64,000 nt of DNA from Desulfoscipio gibsoniae DSM 7213 (GCF_000233715.2 NC_021184.1:2318001-2382000), one strand, 5' to 3'; shown: positions 7,964 through 16,264, numbered from the stretch's first letter. Numbers and translations: made by a program. Notes: generated from the sequence alone by a model not told the origin.

Positions 7964-8877
7964 TACAAACTCACCGCCGTTCCGGTCAGTTCGAGGAATA
8001 TATCCTCAAGGGTTTTGCGCCGCTCTTCAATGCGCACGACGCCGATATGTCTGTCAAAAAGCCGTGAAATATACCTTGCAAGCTCGTTATCGGTAAGCTC
8101 CGGCAGCAGCAGATAATCTTCCTGCGCGTGACAGGAAATTCCCTGCTCGCCAAGTATTTTGGCTGCCGCCTCGTTATTTAGAGTGCGGACGGCGATGCTG
8201 TGCCTGCTCCTTTCATGAAGTGTGGACAGGCTATTCTGAAAAACAAGCTCGCCTTTACTGATGATTCCAACATTGGTGGCGATCTGCTCGATCTCGCTGA
8301 GCAGATGACTCGAGACCATAACCGTCATTCCGCACTGCTGAGGCAGGGAGCAGATCAGCTCGCGCATTTCCTGGATACCCGCTGGGTCAAGGCCGTTTGT
8401 CGGCTCGTCGAGAATCAAAAGCTTCGGATTTCCCAGAAGCGCGCAGGCGAGGCCAAGGCGCTGCTTCATGCCCATCGAATACTGCCCCACCTTTTTCTCT
8501 TTCTGATTTTCCAGGCGGACGATTTGCAGTACCCTGCCGATGTCCTTATCCGGTACGCCCTTAAGCGTGCCGATAATCCGCAGGTTTTCCGCTCCGGTCA
8601 GGTGCCCGTAATAGCTGGGCGATTCGATCAAAGACCCGACATCCTTCAGGATTTCGAGCCTGTTCCGGTTGTTAACCTGTCTGCCAAACACGGTAATGGT
8701 TCCGGCTGTTGGCCTTGCAAGCCCTAGTATCATTTTCATTGTGGTGGATTTACCCGCGCCGTTCGGCCCGAGAAAACCGTAGACAACGCCCTCCGGCACC
8801 GAGAGATCCAGATCTTTAACCCGCAGAACCTTTCCGTACTGCTTGCAAAGGCCGGTTGTTGTGATAATATCAGACAT
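7963..8877 (-). CDS. ABC transporter ATPase, BcrA/LanF family
   Basis: Energises export of membrane-active peptides by the two downstream permeases. The 304-residue protein shows Walker A GPNGAGKST near residue 39, a family signature SMGMKQRLG near 134, Walker B LLILDEP, and a D-loop GLDPAG. Beyond the nucleotide-binding domain lies a C-terminal extension of about 80 residues, as in BcrA-type ATPases. First gene of the operon, with a GGGGGC ribosome-site-like stretch before the ATG. The promoter lies in the 171-base region shared with the divergent regulator, implying induction by that system. Confidence 0.88.
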   Translation of the reverse strand: MSDIITTTGLCKQYGKVLRVKDLDLSVPEGVVYGFLGPNGAGKSTTMKMILGLARPTAGTITVFGRQVNNRNRLEILKDVGSLIESPSYYGHLTGAENLRIIGTLKGVPDKDIGRVLQIVRLENQKEKKVGQYSMGMKQRLGLACALLGNPKLLILDEPTNGLDPAGIQEMRELICSLPQQCGMTVMVSSHLLSEIEQIATNVGIISKGELVFQNSLSTLHERSRHSIAVRTLNNEAAAKILGEQGISCHAQEDYLLLPELTDNELARYISRLFDRHIGVVRIEERRKTLEDIFLELTGTAVSL

Positions 8878-9048
8878 TTTGATGCCCCCTTTTACGCTAG
8901 ACTGGAAACATCATAACAGAGCCTCCTTACATGAGCCTGTACTTAAGCTTACATTTACCTTAAACTTGAGGGTAAGCACTCAATTTGTCCTGTATTTACG
9001 CTATAATGATCGTTGTAGTGTTGAGTATGGAGAAAGGAATAGCAATTA
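8878..9048. promoter_or_regulatory. Divergent control region between exporter and regulator genes
   Basis: Contains an imperfect inverted repeat TTACC...GGTAA at 8955-8974 and, on the plus strand, TATAAT at 9002-9007 without a good -35 at normal spacing. Such a weak -35 with an adjacent inverted repeat is compatible with activation by the OmpR-type regulator encoded to the right. Specific site boundaries are not certain. Confidence 0.4.
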
Positions 9049-9768
9049 ATGAACGATATTTTTGACTGCAAGTTGCTGATCGTGGACGACGAGCCTGAGC
9101 TGCGCAAGATGGTAAGTGAAATACTGCGGCGGGAAGGTTTTATGAAGGTCATTTCCGCCGCCGACTGCAAAGAGGCACGTCAGCTATTTGCATCGGAGAA
9201 GCCGGACGGCGTGATTTTGGATGTCTCCCTGCCGGACGGAGACGGTTTTTCACTGATGCGCGAATTTCGCGCCATGTCGGATGCTCCGGTGTTGTTTCTT
9301 TCCGCACGCGACGAGGATGAAAACCGCCTGCTCGGCCTGGGACTTGGCGCGGACGATTATATTACGAAGCCATTTCTGCCGCGCGAACTGACTCTGAGAC
9401 TCCGTGCAGTACTGAGCCGCGCCTATTTCCCGGTCATTCTCAGACGAACGGAAAAGCCGGTCTTCCGCCTGGGCGAAACGGAAATAGACTTAAACAGCGG
9501 AACGGTATCAGCAAAAGCCGGCCTGTTTACATTTACCGCTAAGGAATTTACTTTGCTTGAGAAACTATATGAGAACCGGGGAAAAATCGTAACCGGTGAC
9601 AGCTTATGCCGCGCGGCGTGGGGGAACAACCTCTATGGTTATGAGAATACATTGATGGTACACATCCGCCGCCTGCGCGAGAAGATCGAACCGGAGCCCT
9701 CGGCTCCGCGTTATCTAGTCACCGTGCGCGGCCTCGGCTATAAGCTGACAGGGGTAGAAGACAAATGA
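9049..9768 (+). CDS. OmpR-family response regulator
   Basis: DNA-binding regulator (239 residues) probably controlling the divergent ABC exporter. The receiver domain has the acidic pair in IVDDEP, the phospho-acceptor Asp in VILDVSLPDGDG near residue 58 and the conserved Lys in DDYITKPF; the C-terminal winged helix ends with VRGLGYKL. AAAGGA stands nine bases before the ATG. Its stop overlaps the sensor kinase start by four bases. Similar to SpaR/CprR-type regulators of lantibiotic immunity; the target is inferred from gene arrangement. Confidence 0.9.
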   Translation: MNDIFDCKLLIVDDEPELRKMVSEILRREGFMKVISAADCKEARQLFASEKPDGVILDVSLPDGDGFSLMREFRAMSDAPVLFLSARDEDENRLLGLGLGADDYITKPFLPRELTLRLRAVLSRAYFPVILRRTEKPVFRLGETEIDLNSGTVSAKAGLFTFTAKEFTLLEKLYENRGKIVTGDSLCRAAWGNNLYGYENTLMVHIRRLREKIEPEPSAPRYLVTVRGLGYKLTGVEDK

Positions 9769-11141
9769 AAAGCATGATGAAAATCCTGTCCCGCTATGTG
9801 CTCTCGGCCGCCGTAATTGCAATTATTCTACTTATCATCAATTTCGCGTTGCTGACAGCATGGATAGTTCAGGCGAGCAAAATAGCACAGAAGGACTACA
9901 GCGTTTCACAGCTTGCTGATGGCCTGACCAAGTCTGACGGCATTTACACGCTTTCCGAATTCGTAAAAAATGAGATTGAAAGACAATATCAATGGGCGAT
10001 GCTGCTGAGCGATGACGGCAATGTGATCTGGAGCGAGAATCTGCCAGGCGACGTACCGTTGAAGTACTCTGTTTCGGATGTGGCCGGTTTTACCCGCTGG
10101 TACTTGAATGACTATCCAGTCCATGTCTGGCGGCATCCGGACGGTCTTTTCGTATTGGGCGGCGCCAGGGACAGTGTTTGGAAGCACAATATCGAAACGC
10201 CGCAGAAGGTAATGGACAAGGCCCTTGTCTGGTTTCCGGCCGTTCTCATCCTAAACGGCGTAGCTGCCGTTCTGCTCGCGCTGCTTTTTGGCCTGCGGCT
10301 GTTCCGTTCCCTGAAACCGCTGGCCAAGGGCATTGAGGACATGGCCGAAAAACGCCTCGTAGAGCTCTCCACCCGTGGCCTTCTTGGCGACCTTGCTGCC
10401 GGAATCAATAAAACTTCGGCCCGGCTGACAAAACAGGAAGCCGCTCTAAATAAGCGGGACAACGCCCGCACGACATGGATTGCCGGTGTGTCCCACGATA
10501 TCCGTACGCCGCTGTCCCTCGTGATGGGCTATTCAAGTCAGCTTGAGGACGACCCCGAGCTGCCGCAATCCAAGCGGGAACAAGCGGGCATCATCCGCAG
10601 GCAGAGCGAACGGATCAAAACGCTGGTAAGCGACTTAAACCTGGCTTCCAAACTCGAATACGACATGCAGCCGCTTCGGCAAGATTCCGTTGCACTGGCA
10701 CCGCTCTTGCGCGTAGTCGCAGCTGATTTTTTAAACAGCGGGCTTTCCGACAGCTATTCTGTCGACATTACGATCAGCGAAAATGCTCAAAACGCGATGG
10801 TCAGCGGCGATGAAGAGCTTTTGAGGCGGACGGTCTACAATTTGATTGCTAACAGTATTCGGCACAACCCAAATGGATGCGATATTAAGGTCACTCTGGA
10901 AAAAGGCTTGGGCAATTGTTCTCTTTCCGTTTCCGACAACGGCGTTGGTTTTACGCAGGAGATGCTTAACAATCTGAATCATCCGAAAAGCTCTGCCCGG
11001 CTGGAAAACCACGGTCTGGGCCTCACCATAGTCCGGCAGATCATCAAGACGCACAGGGGAACCACAGAGTTTCGTAATCTTCCCGAAGGTGGCTGTACAA
11101 TTGTGCTTTACCTGCCCGTAAGCAATGCTGACGTTAATTGA
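9765..11141 (+). CDS. Sensor histidine kinase
   Basis: Membrane sensor of 458 residues paired with the preceding regulator. Two hydrophobic segments (about 12-36 and 155-180) enclose an extracytoplasmic domain of roughly 115 residues; then HAMP-like linker, HisKA with the phospho-accepting His in GVSHDIRTPL near residue 245, and an HATPase domain with SDNGVGF and the HGLGL lid. Likely detects a cell-envelope antibiotic or peptide and phosphorylates the adjacent regulator. Overlaps the regulator gene by four bases, so the two are co-translated. The ligand is unknown. Confidence 0.9.
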   Translation: MKSMMKILSRYVLSAAVIAIILLIINFALLTAWIVQASKIAQKDYSVSQLADGLTKSDGIYTLSEFVKNEIERQYQWAMLLSDDGNVIWSENLPGDVPLKYSVSDVAGFTRWYLNDYPVHVWRHPDGLFVLGGARDSVWKHNIETPQKVMDKALVWFPAVLILNGVAAVLLALLFGLRLFRSLKPLAKGIEDMAEKRLVELSTRGLLGDLAAGINKTSARLTKQEAALNKRDNARTTWIAGVSHDIRTPLSLVMGYSSQLEDDPELPQSKREQAGIIRRQSERIKTLVSDLNLASKLEYDMQPLRQDSVALAPLLRVVAADFLNSGLSDSYSVDITISENAQNAMVSGDEELLRRTVYNLIANSIRHNPNGCDIKVTLEKGLGNCSLSVSDNGVGFTQEMLNNLNHPKSSARLENHGLGLTIVRQIIKTHRGTTEFRNLPEGGCTIVLYLPVSNADVN

Positions 11142-11379
11142 TTATATTCCTTTTTTCCTATATACCCAAGATACTCCAGCCGATACTTGCACAAAGATAG
11201 TGGAACCTTGCGACAGAACATTGAGTCTGGCCATTTTGATCTTGAAGTTGCCATGTTGAACATAACGGCTTATTAATGAACCATTGAATAAATCGAAACC
11301 GGCAGAACAAAAGCTGGTAGTTGTTCCGTTGCTTTTCACTCATTTGCGTGATATACTTAATTATGTGGAGGTGGTAGAA

Positions 11380-11625
11380 GTGGAACACCAGAATATTACT
11401 CTATCCATTCCTAAGGAAATACTGAAAAAAGTCAAGCACATAGCTGTGGAAAAAAACACTTCAGTATCCGGATTATTGTCACGCCATTTAGAAGATATTG
11501 TAGCTAGAGATGATAAGTATAAAAAAGCAAAAGCTAATCAGATGGAGATCATGGAAAAAGGTTTTGACTTAATAGGCGAAGGAAAAGCATCATGGAACAG
11601 GGAGGAACTGCATGAGCGCAGATGA
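11380..11625 (+). CDS. Antitoxin of a PIN-domain toxin-antitoxin pair
   Basis: An 81-residue protein starting MEHQNITLSIPKEILKKVKH, which has the beta-strand/helix pattern of ribbon-helix-helix (DUF6364/VapB-like) DNA-binding antitoxins, followed by a charged tail that would bind the toxin. A GTG start at 11380 is preferred: GGAGG lies eight bases upstream, whereas the frame's earlier start at 11284 has no ribosome site and translates into unrelated residues. The end overlaps the toxin start by 14 bases, the usual antitoxin-first coupling. Autoregulation is expected for the family but no operator was identified. Confidence 0.78.
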   Translation: MEHQNITLSIPKEILKKVKHIAVEKNTSVSGLLSRHLEDIVARDDKYKKAKANQMEIMEKGFDLIGEGKASWNREELHERR

Positions 11626-12067
11626 GGAACGACAATTCGTTGATACTAATGTTTTTGTGTACGCTTACGACAAGGGAAATGGTATTAAACAAAAACTGGC
11701 CCGGAAGTTAATAACCGACCTTTGGGAAAACTACAGGGGATGCGTCAGTATACAAGTTTTGCAAGAGCTTTATGTAACAATGACAAAAAAAGTATCCATA
11801 CCCTTGTCGTCCGGAACAGCGTCACAGATTATCGCTGATCTGAGTGCATGGAACCATCATATTCCAGATGCCGGTGATGTTCTGGAGGCCATTAAGATTC
11901 AACAAAGATACGGGATTTCTTTCTGGGATGCAATGATCGTAAACAGTGCGTGGAAAACCGGCTGTGGTATCATTTGGACGGAGGACTTAAACAGTGGACA
12001 GGTCTATGGGAACGTAACGGTTTATAACCCGTTTGAACGAGAAGAGGATAAGGGCCTTGAAATTTAG
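11612..12067 (+). CDS. PIN-domain ribonuclease toxin (VapC-like)
   Basis: A 151-residue PIN-domain nuclease. The acidic metal-binding set is visible: Asp in FVDTNVF near residue 11, Glu in LQELYV near 50, Asp in FWDAMIV near 112 and Asp in WTEDL near 130. VapC-type toxins cleave tRNA or rRNA and are neutralised by the partner antitoxin encoded just upstream with a 14-base overlap. All catalytic positions are intact. Sits at the left edge of an island of toxin-antitoxin remnants. Confidence 0.85.
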   Translation: MSADEERQFVDTNVFVYAYDKGNGIKQKLARKLITDLWENYRGCVSIQVLQELYVTMTKKVSIPLSSGTASQIIADLSAWNHHIPDAGDVLEAIKIQQRYGISFWDAMIVNSAWKTGCGIIWTEDLNSGQVYGNVTVYNPFEREEDKGLEI

Positions 12068-12100
12068 CACAGCTACAGCCAATTCACCTAACGTCCCAAC

Positions 12101-12285
12101 AATCACGAACTTGCAGAAGGATCGGGCTGGCCGTCCGTTCATTTCAGTCATCATCCCCGGCGACAAGGGCGTTTCTCAATCACGCTCAAAGCTGGGTAAA
12201 CTGAAAAGACCAATAAACTCCAGGAAATTAAGGGGACACCTTACTTAATTATTGACTTTGTATAAATCCTTCGATAGGAATATAA
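12101..12285 (+). repeat. Left copy of 185-bp direct repeat flanking IS1634-family element
   Basis: Identical by eye to 14301-14485 (offset exactly 2200) and lies immediately outside the element's left end. Members of the IS1634/IS1549 group are known for very long target duplications, so this is best read as the duplicated target. The segment includes the promoter region of the MazE-like gene that continues only from the right copy. A frame at 12033-12248 crossing this region has no family resemblance and is not called. Confidence 0.88.
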
Positions 12286-12311
12286 CCTGAGTTTTGCAGT
12301 AATAATATGAT

Positions 12312-12360
12312 AAAAAGCTCTGTCAGTCCAGCATTTATGCGGACTACAGAGCTTTTTTTT
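12312..12360. terminator. Terminator hairpin inside the IS left end
   Basis: AAAAAGCTCTGT...AGTCC, loop, GGACT...ACAGAGCTTTTTTTTT. A-run and T-run on opposite sides make it work in both directions, ending the transposase transcript and blocking read-in. Confidence 0.75.
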
Positions 12361-12389
12361 TTGGCGTATTAGTGTTGTATATTTTGACC

Positions 12390-14159
12390 TTATTTGTAGT
12401 ATTGCAAAATTTTTTTTATTTGGGATGTAGTCATAATTTTATTCCCTAGATCAATGTCGAAAACTCCCTCCAATGACTGCAAGATTTCATTCCTGTAATC
12501 AAACAAATAGTAATTCTGGTCAAGATGGGAACAGGAATAACGTATTAGCGACTCCCGTATTTGCTTAACAGAATGTTTTTTATCCAATTTGTATTCCAGT
12601 ACGCGTAGGATGAGAAGTGCAACAAAACAGATGAGGAAATGGGCCTTGATATGATTCTCGGTTCGGAGATAGACCGGTCTTGCTCTGAATTCACTCTTAA
12701 TAATTTTAAAAGACTCCTCAATTTCCCATAATCCCTTGTATATGTCCCGGATTTCCCTGTCAGATAGCTTCTTTTCGCTTGTCACGATGGAATAATAACC
12801 ATCGTATTTTTCTTCTTCCGTAATCTTTTCAAGATTTAACGACAGGTTGATTCCGTCCGGTATTTCTCCTGTTTCCTTCACAAACTTTATATTTTTAATA
12901 TATCCAGCAGCACCCATACTAGTAGCTCTTGTATACTTTCCGGGATGGGCAATTAAGTCTTTTGCCTTGGCAAGGACAAGTTCCCTTTCTTTTTTCTGTT
13001 TTTCCGCATATTTCTTTGAGTGGTATACCATCTGTTTCTGATAAATCGTCATTCTCAGGGTGCGTTTTCCCTGCTGGTTTTTCAGTTGGATAGTTTTTGC
13101 ATAGACCCTGGATTTGTGAGTAAAAAGGACTTCTTCACCCTCCGTATCTATTTCCTTGGTTTGAATGTATCCCTCTGGATTAAGTACCCATGCCTTGAAT
13201 TCCTTGTCGGCAGACAATACGCTCTGTCCATAGATATAACCGTCATGAGCTTGGGAATGATCATCGTTGATTCCGGCAAGGAAAGCGGTGTTATCACTTG
13301 TATTGAGTCCCCTGTCCGCAACCGTAATAATCCGTTCCATACCATAATCCCTTTTTACCCTGCGGATGATAGGGAGTAGAGAGGTTTTTTCGCTTTCGCC
13401 TCCGGAAAAGGTATTGAATGCCATTGGAATGCCGTTTGAGTCCATCAAAAGACCCATCTGGACGATAGGATCAGGACGGTGTTCCTTCGAAGGGCCTTTC
13501 TTTCGGAAGCCCTTTTTTACCAGAACTCCGTTATCATCATATTTATCCTCATCATTGTAAGGAATTTCGAAATAATAATTGGTGACATCATAGTATCCCA
13601 GTTTTCCATCACGGCCAATGATTTCACAGACTTTCTCGTGCAGATATTTCTGAAGAGGTTCAGAGTATCGTGCAAAGTAATCAAGAGAGCGGTACAGATC
13701 ATCAATTGAAAAATCATAGGATTCAAAGAAAAAGTCGCGGTTATCAAAAGCCTTCTTTTTGGAAGAAGGGAAAAGAAACCTGTTATAGATGAGGAGGCTG
13801 AAAATACTGTTTAGGTTGTATTCGATGCTTAGGTGTTTCTGCTTATTCTGAAGAAAAGTATGGATGGCAAGGAGGGAATAAATGCGCTTTGGAATGGCAT
13901 ATCCCAGATTCTTTCTGGACGATGTATTATCTGTAAGGCGCTGGTTAACAGCAATTTTTATTGTCTCGGCAGGGGCAGATTGGTTTCGTTCTTCTGCAAC
14001 AGACTTAAAGTAGGCAATGGGATCGTCATAAACTTTTTCTAATTCATCAAGATAACCGATTTTTTCTATGGTTTTATGCTTAACCTTACCATTAATGCGG
14101 TAACCCTGTACGAAGGACAGGAATACTCTTCCGTTACTAACACTCTTCTTAAGAAACAT
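12390..14159 (-). CDS. IS1634-family DDE transposase
   Basis: A 589-residue transposase of the IS1634 group (IS4 superfamily). Visible features: N-terminal domain with LSFVQGYRINGKVKHK, the central DDE core with YYDVTNYYFE near residue 205, VADRGLN near 290, and the C-terminal Y-2-E-type segment GLWEIEESFKIIKSEF carrying the catalytic Glu. The ATG at 14159 is chosen because AAGGTG sits seven bases upstream; an ATG at 14174 is also possible. It catalyses cut or copy of the element that surrounds it. No frameshift or stop is present, so it looks active. Confidence 0.92.
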   Translation of the reverse strand: MFLKKSVSNGRVFLSFVQGYRINGKVKHKTIEKIGYLDELEKVYDDPIAYFKSVAEERNQSAPAETIKIAVNQRLTDNTSSRKNLGYAIPKRIYSLLAIHTFLQNKQKHLSIEYNLNSIFSLLIYNRFLFPSSKKKAFDNRDFFFESYDFSIDDLYRSLDYFARYSEPLQKYLHEKVCEIIGRDGKLGYYDVTNYYFEIPYNDEDKYDDNGVLVKKGFRKKGPSKEHRPDPIVQMGLLMDSNGIPMAFNTFSGGESEKTSLLPIIRRVKRDYGMERIITVADRGLNTSDNTAFLAGINDDHSQAHDGYIYGQSVLSADKEFKAWVLNPEGYIQTKEIDTEGEEVLFTHKSRVYAKTIQLKNQQGKRTLRMTIYQKQMVYHSKKYAEKQKKERELVLAKAKDLIAHPGKYTRATSMGAAGYIKNIKFVKETGEIPDGINLSLNLEKITEEEKYDGYYSIVTSEKKLSDREIRDIYKGLWEIEESFKIIKSEFRARPVYLRTENHIKAHFLICFVALLILRVLEYKLDKKHSVKQIRESLIRYSCSHLDQNYYLFDYRNEILQSLEGVFDIDLGNKIMTTSQIKKILQYYK

Positions 14160-14300
14160 AGCAAACACCTTCATTCAAAGGTATTATACCATAATACACA
14201 ACATTATACAACACGATAATCCTAAAAGATTGACATTAAAATAGCCCGCAATGTCGGGCTTAGAGAAGTGTTTTCTATTCATTTAGTTGCAAAACAACGG

Positions 14301-14485
14301 AATCACGAACTTGCAGAAGGATCGGGCTGGCCGTCCGTTCATTTCAGTCATCATCCCCGGCGACAAGGGCGTTTCTCAATCACGCTCAAAGCTGGGTAAA
14401 CTGAAAAGACCAATAAACTCCAGGAAATTAAGGGGACACCTTACTTAATTATTGACTTTGTATAAATCCTTCGATAGGAATATAA
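14301..14485 (+). repeat. Right copy of 185-bp direct repeat
   Basis: Second copy of the sequence at 12101-12285, immediately outside the right end of the insertion sequence. It ends 35 bases before the MazE-like fragment and contains TTGACT at 14451, a plausible -35 for that gene. Confidence 0.88.
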
Positions 14486-14520
14486 TGTAATTACATAGTA
14501 ATCACGAAGGAGAATGTAAA

Positions 14521-14664
14521 ATGGAAGTAGATATCATTGAGATTGGCAATTCCAAAGGAATAAGGCTTCCCCTTGCAATTCTAAAACAATGTGGTATTGA
14601 TTCCAATATAGTAACAGGAACATTTAATTTGTATACCGGTAGCGCGATTGCGGCCTTTGAATAA
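14521..14664 (+). pseudogene. Truncated MazE/AbrB-type antitoxin
   Basis: A 47-codon frame beginning MEVDIIEIGNSKGIRLP, the swapped-hairpin AbrB/MazE DNA-binding N terminus, with GAAGGAG seven bases before its ATG. Homology fades after about residue 29 (QCGIDSNI); the remaining residues read into foreign, GC-rich sequence and the dimer-completing strand and toxin-binding tail are missing. No MazF-like toxin follows. I infer a deletion fused the antitoxin start to the next fragment. Confidence 0.65.
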
Positions 14665-15155
14665 AGATTGCGTCGCTTCTGTCCGGCGTGCTCGCAGTCG
14701 CTATTTCGACGTGGTACTACCGTCGTCATAAACGCCGCCGCACAAAGCTGGATACGCTCATTTGGCTTTTCGGGTTCCGCTTCGATATAGTTGGTATGGA
14801 CTTCTCTCGCGCGCTCAACGAGATCTATATCGTATTCCATGACTCCCCGGCAGTCCCTCGCGTGCTTCAGGATTTCCATCAAGTCACTGTTGCCCGACAG
14901 CGTGAACTCGCCAACGACAGGCTGGTGACGCTTTTGAAGGATATGTGCCGAGACGTTGGCATCGACCCGGCGAGCGTCAATGATTCCTTCTACTTGCAGC
15001 CGTTCAACTCCTCGCCCGTAAAATCAGTACTTTATTGCTCATTATTAAGCCTCTTGAAAAAGCAGATAACAAAACATAACGTTATGTTTCCGTTGTTTCT
15101 AATTACAGGATATGGTATAATATTCGCAAAAACCGGGGTGATTGTATGGCAATAG
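14665..15155 (+). pseudogene. DUF6680-like membrane protein fragment
   Basis: Open frame whose 14668-15030 part reads ASLLSGVLAVAIST (a membrane span), then a basic segment and a helical domain ending LLKDMCRDVGIDPASV and FYLQPF, resembling DUF6680 proteins. There is an in-frame stop at 14658, no ribosome site, and no proper start (a GTG at 14688 lies inside the span). The last 40 codons are AT-rich, unlike the GC-rich body, and do not fit the family. It looks like a middle piece of a transferred gene with junctions on both sides. The family name is from memory of residue patterns and is tentative. Confidence 0.5.
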
Positions 15156-15364
15156 ACCGCTTGGTTGAAGAAATAAGAAAGCTTACTCCAAAACAACAAA
15201 ATGAGTTGTTTCGTAAACTTGGTATTTATAAATCTGGATCAATAAAAATAAAGAAGAGGGGTGGGCCTGATGATCCGCTGGCTGAAATAATTGGTATCGG
15301 TGAAGGCCCGGAAAACGGTTCTGTACGTTACAAGGAAGACCTCTATGGCAAAGATTCCATATAG
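15146..15364 (+). CDS. Antitoxin-like small protein preceding a PIN toxin
   Basis: A 72-residue protein, MAIDRLVEEIRKLTPKQQNEL at the start, with an N-terminal amphipathic helix typical of small antitoxins and a flexible acidic/glycine-rich C-terminal half. GGGGTGA lies before the ATG. Overlaps the PIN toxin start by 20 bases, the arrangement seen in VapBC pairs. I do not recognise a specific antitoxin family from the sequence; the assignment rests on size, coupling and partner. Confidence 0.65.
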   Translation: MAIDRLVEEIRKLTPKQQNELFRKLGIYKSGSIKIKKRGGPDDPLAEIIGIGEGPENGSVRYKEDLYGKDSI

Positions 15365-15779
15365 GAAACTATATATAGATGCCGGCGCATGGATAGCTAT
15401 CACCAACAAGAAAGACAAACACCACGAAGTAGCAAAAGAGTTCTACCTGAACATTCCTGAATACATAGAGTTATATACCAGTTATTTGGTTGTATCTGAA
15501 TCGTTCACTTGGTTGCGCTATCACCTAAGCAGTTACATTGCTTTTCAATTTATTGGAGCCTTGGAAAAAGCTAGCACAATACAATCAGTTAAAATAGTTT
15601 ATCCAGATGCACATGTCGATAATTTAACACGAAAATATCTTCAAAAATTTAAGGACCAAAACCTTTCATATTCCGATGCTGCGGGTTTCGCCATATGTGA
15701 ACAGTTAAAAATTAACAACATTTTTGGGTTCGACAAAGATTTCTATATTGCCCAAAAATCATTATGGCCACTAGGTTAA
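15345..15779 (+). CDS. PIN-domain ribonuclease toxin, second pair
   Basis: A 144-residue PIN-domain protein starting MAKIPYRKLYIDAGAWIAI. Acidic active-site residues: Asp in YIDAGAW, Glu in VVSESFTW, Asp in YSDAAGF and Asp in FGFDKDF, all in the expected order. An ATG at 15345 matches the usual start of the domain; the longer frame from 15291 only extends into antitoxin-coding sequence. Unlike the first toxin in this island it belongs to the subgroup with the DAGAW motif. All catalytic positions are present so it is probably active. Confidence 0.82.
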   Translation: MAKIPYRKLYIDAGAWIAITNKKDKHHEVAKEFYLNIPEYIELYTSYLVVSESFTWLRYHLSSYIAFQFIGALEKASTIQSVKIVYPDAHVDNLTRKYLQKFKDQNLSYSDAAGFAICEQLKINNIFGFDKDFYIAQKSLWPLG

Positions 15780-15822
15780 TGTCACTAATTAAAACTTTCA
15801 AAAACATCCTCATAAAAGGTAA

Positions 15823-15975
15823 TTACAGCATTTCTACGTAGCCCTTCCGTATGGTTACAAAACTATTGTTCATGATAACTATCCCAGTCATGGCGAGCCT
15901 CGGGGTCAGAAAACCTACGATGGCAATCACAATTATATATACCATTGGATATGCAATCGTAAACTTTAATTCCAT
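15823..15975 (-). CDS. Small membrane protein, 50 residues, unrecognised
   Basis: A 50-codon frame with an ATG preceded by GGGGGGAG at good spacing. Translation begins MELKFTIAYPMVYIIVIAIV and has one hydrophobic segment of about 22 residues (9-24 and following), then a polar C-terminal tail ending RKGYVEML. I do not recognise a family. It lies alone between the second PIN toxin and an amidase remnant, both on the other strand. Reality is supported by the ribosome site and membrane-like composition; chance is not excluded at this length. Confidence 0.42.
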   Translation of the reverse strand: MELKFTIAYPMVYIIVIAIVGFLTPRLAMTGIVIMNNSFVTIRKGYVEML

Positions 15976-16012
15976 ATGGGCTCCCCCCGGTATTAATACA
16001 CCTCACTTATGA

Positions 16013-16264
16013 ACAAACAATTTAATATACGGGCAGACAAACAATCCTTATGATCTTTCGTGTTCTCCAGGTGGAAGCAGCGGTGGGCCAGCGGCCATTG
16101 TTGCTGCCGGTGGATCTGCATTTGACATCGGAAGTGATTACAGAGGGAGTCTTCGATTCCCATCACATTGCTGTGGTATTTCTGCATTCAAACCTACTTC
16201 GGGCCGTGTACCAGAAACAGGCCATATTTTTCCTTTTGGTGGCAAAATACTACTCGTCCCTTGA
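16013..16264 (+). pseudogene. Amidase-signature enzyme remnant
   Basis: An 83-codon stretch without a start codon reads YGQTNNPYDLSCSPGGSSGG and continues with DIGSDYRGSLRFPSHCCG and ISAFKPTSGRVPETG. This is the core of the amidase-signature family: the GGSSGG loop with one catalytic Ser and the following glycine-rich block. The N-terminal catalytic Lys region and everything after about 80 residues are absent, and stops bracket the fragment. Clearly a decayed internal piece of a gene that in full would be about 450-500 residues. Confidence 0.8.

Larger units (their letters stand above)
12286..14300 (-). mobile_element. IS1634-family insertion sequence
   Basis: A 2015-bp element bounded exactly by the two 185-bp repeats. 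Its ends form imperfect terminal inverted repeats: left CC-TGA-GTTTTGCA and right (reverse complement) CC-GTT-GTTTTGCA, 13 of the first 20 positions alike. It holds one transposase gene on the minus strand and hairpins near both ends (12312-12360 and 14243-14260) that could insulate it from outside transcription. The transposase is uninterrupted and the flanking repeats are unmutated to the eye, so insertion is probably recent. Confidence 0.88.

Noticed and set aside
12033-12248. 71-codon frame crossing the left 185-bp repeat
   Set aside because: No ribosome site, no domain pattern, and it mixes the PIN toxin end in another frame with the duplicated target sequence.
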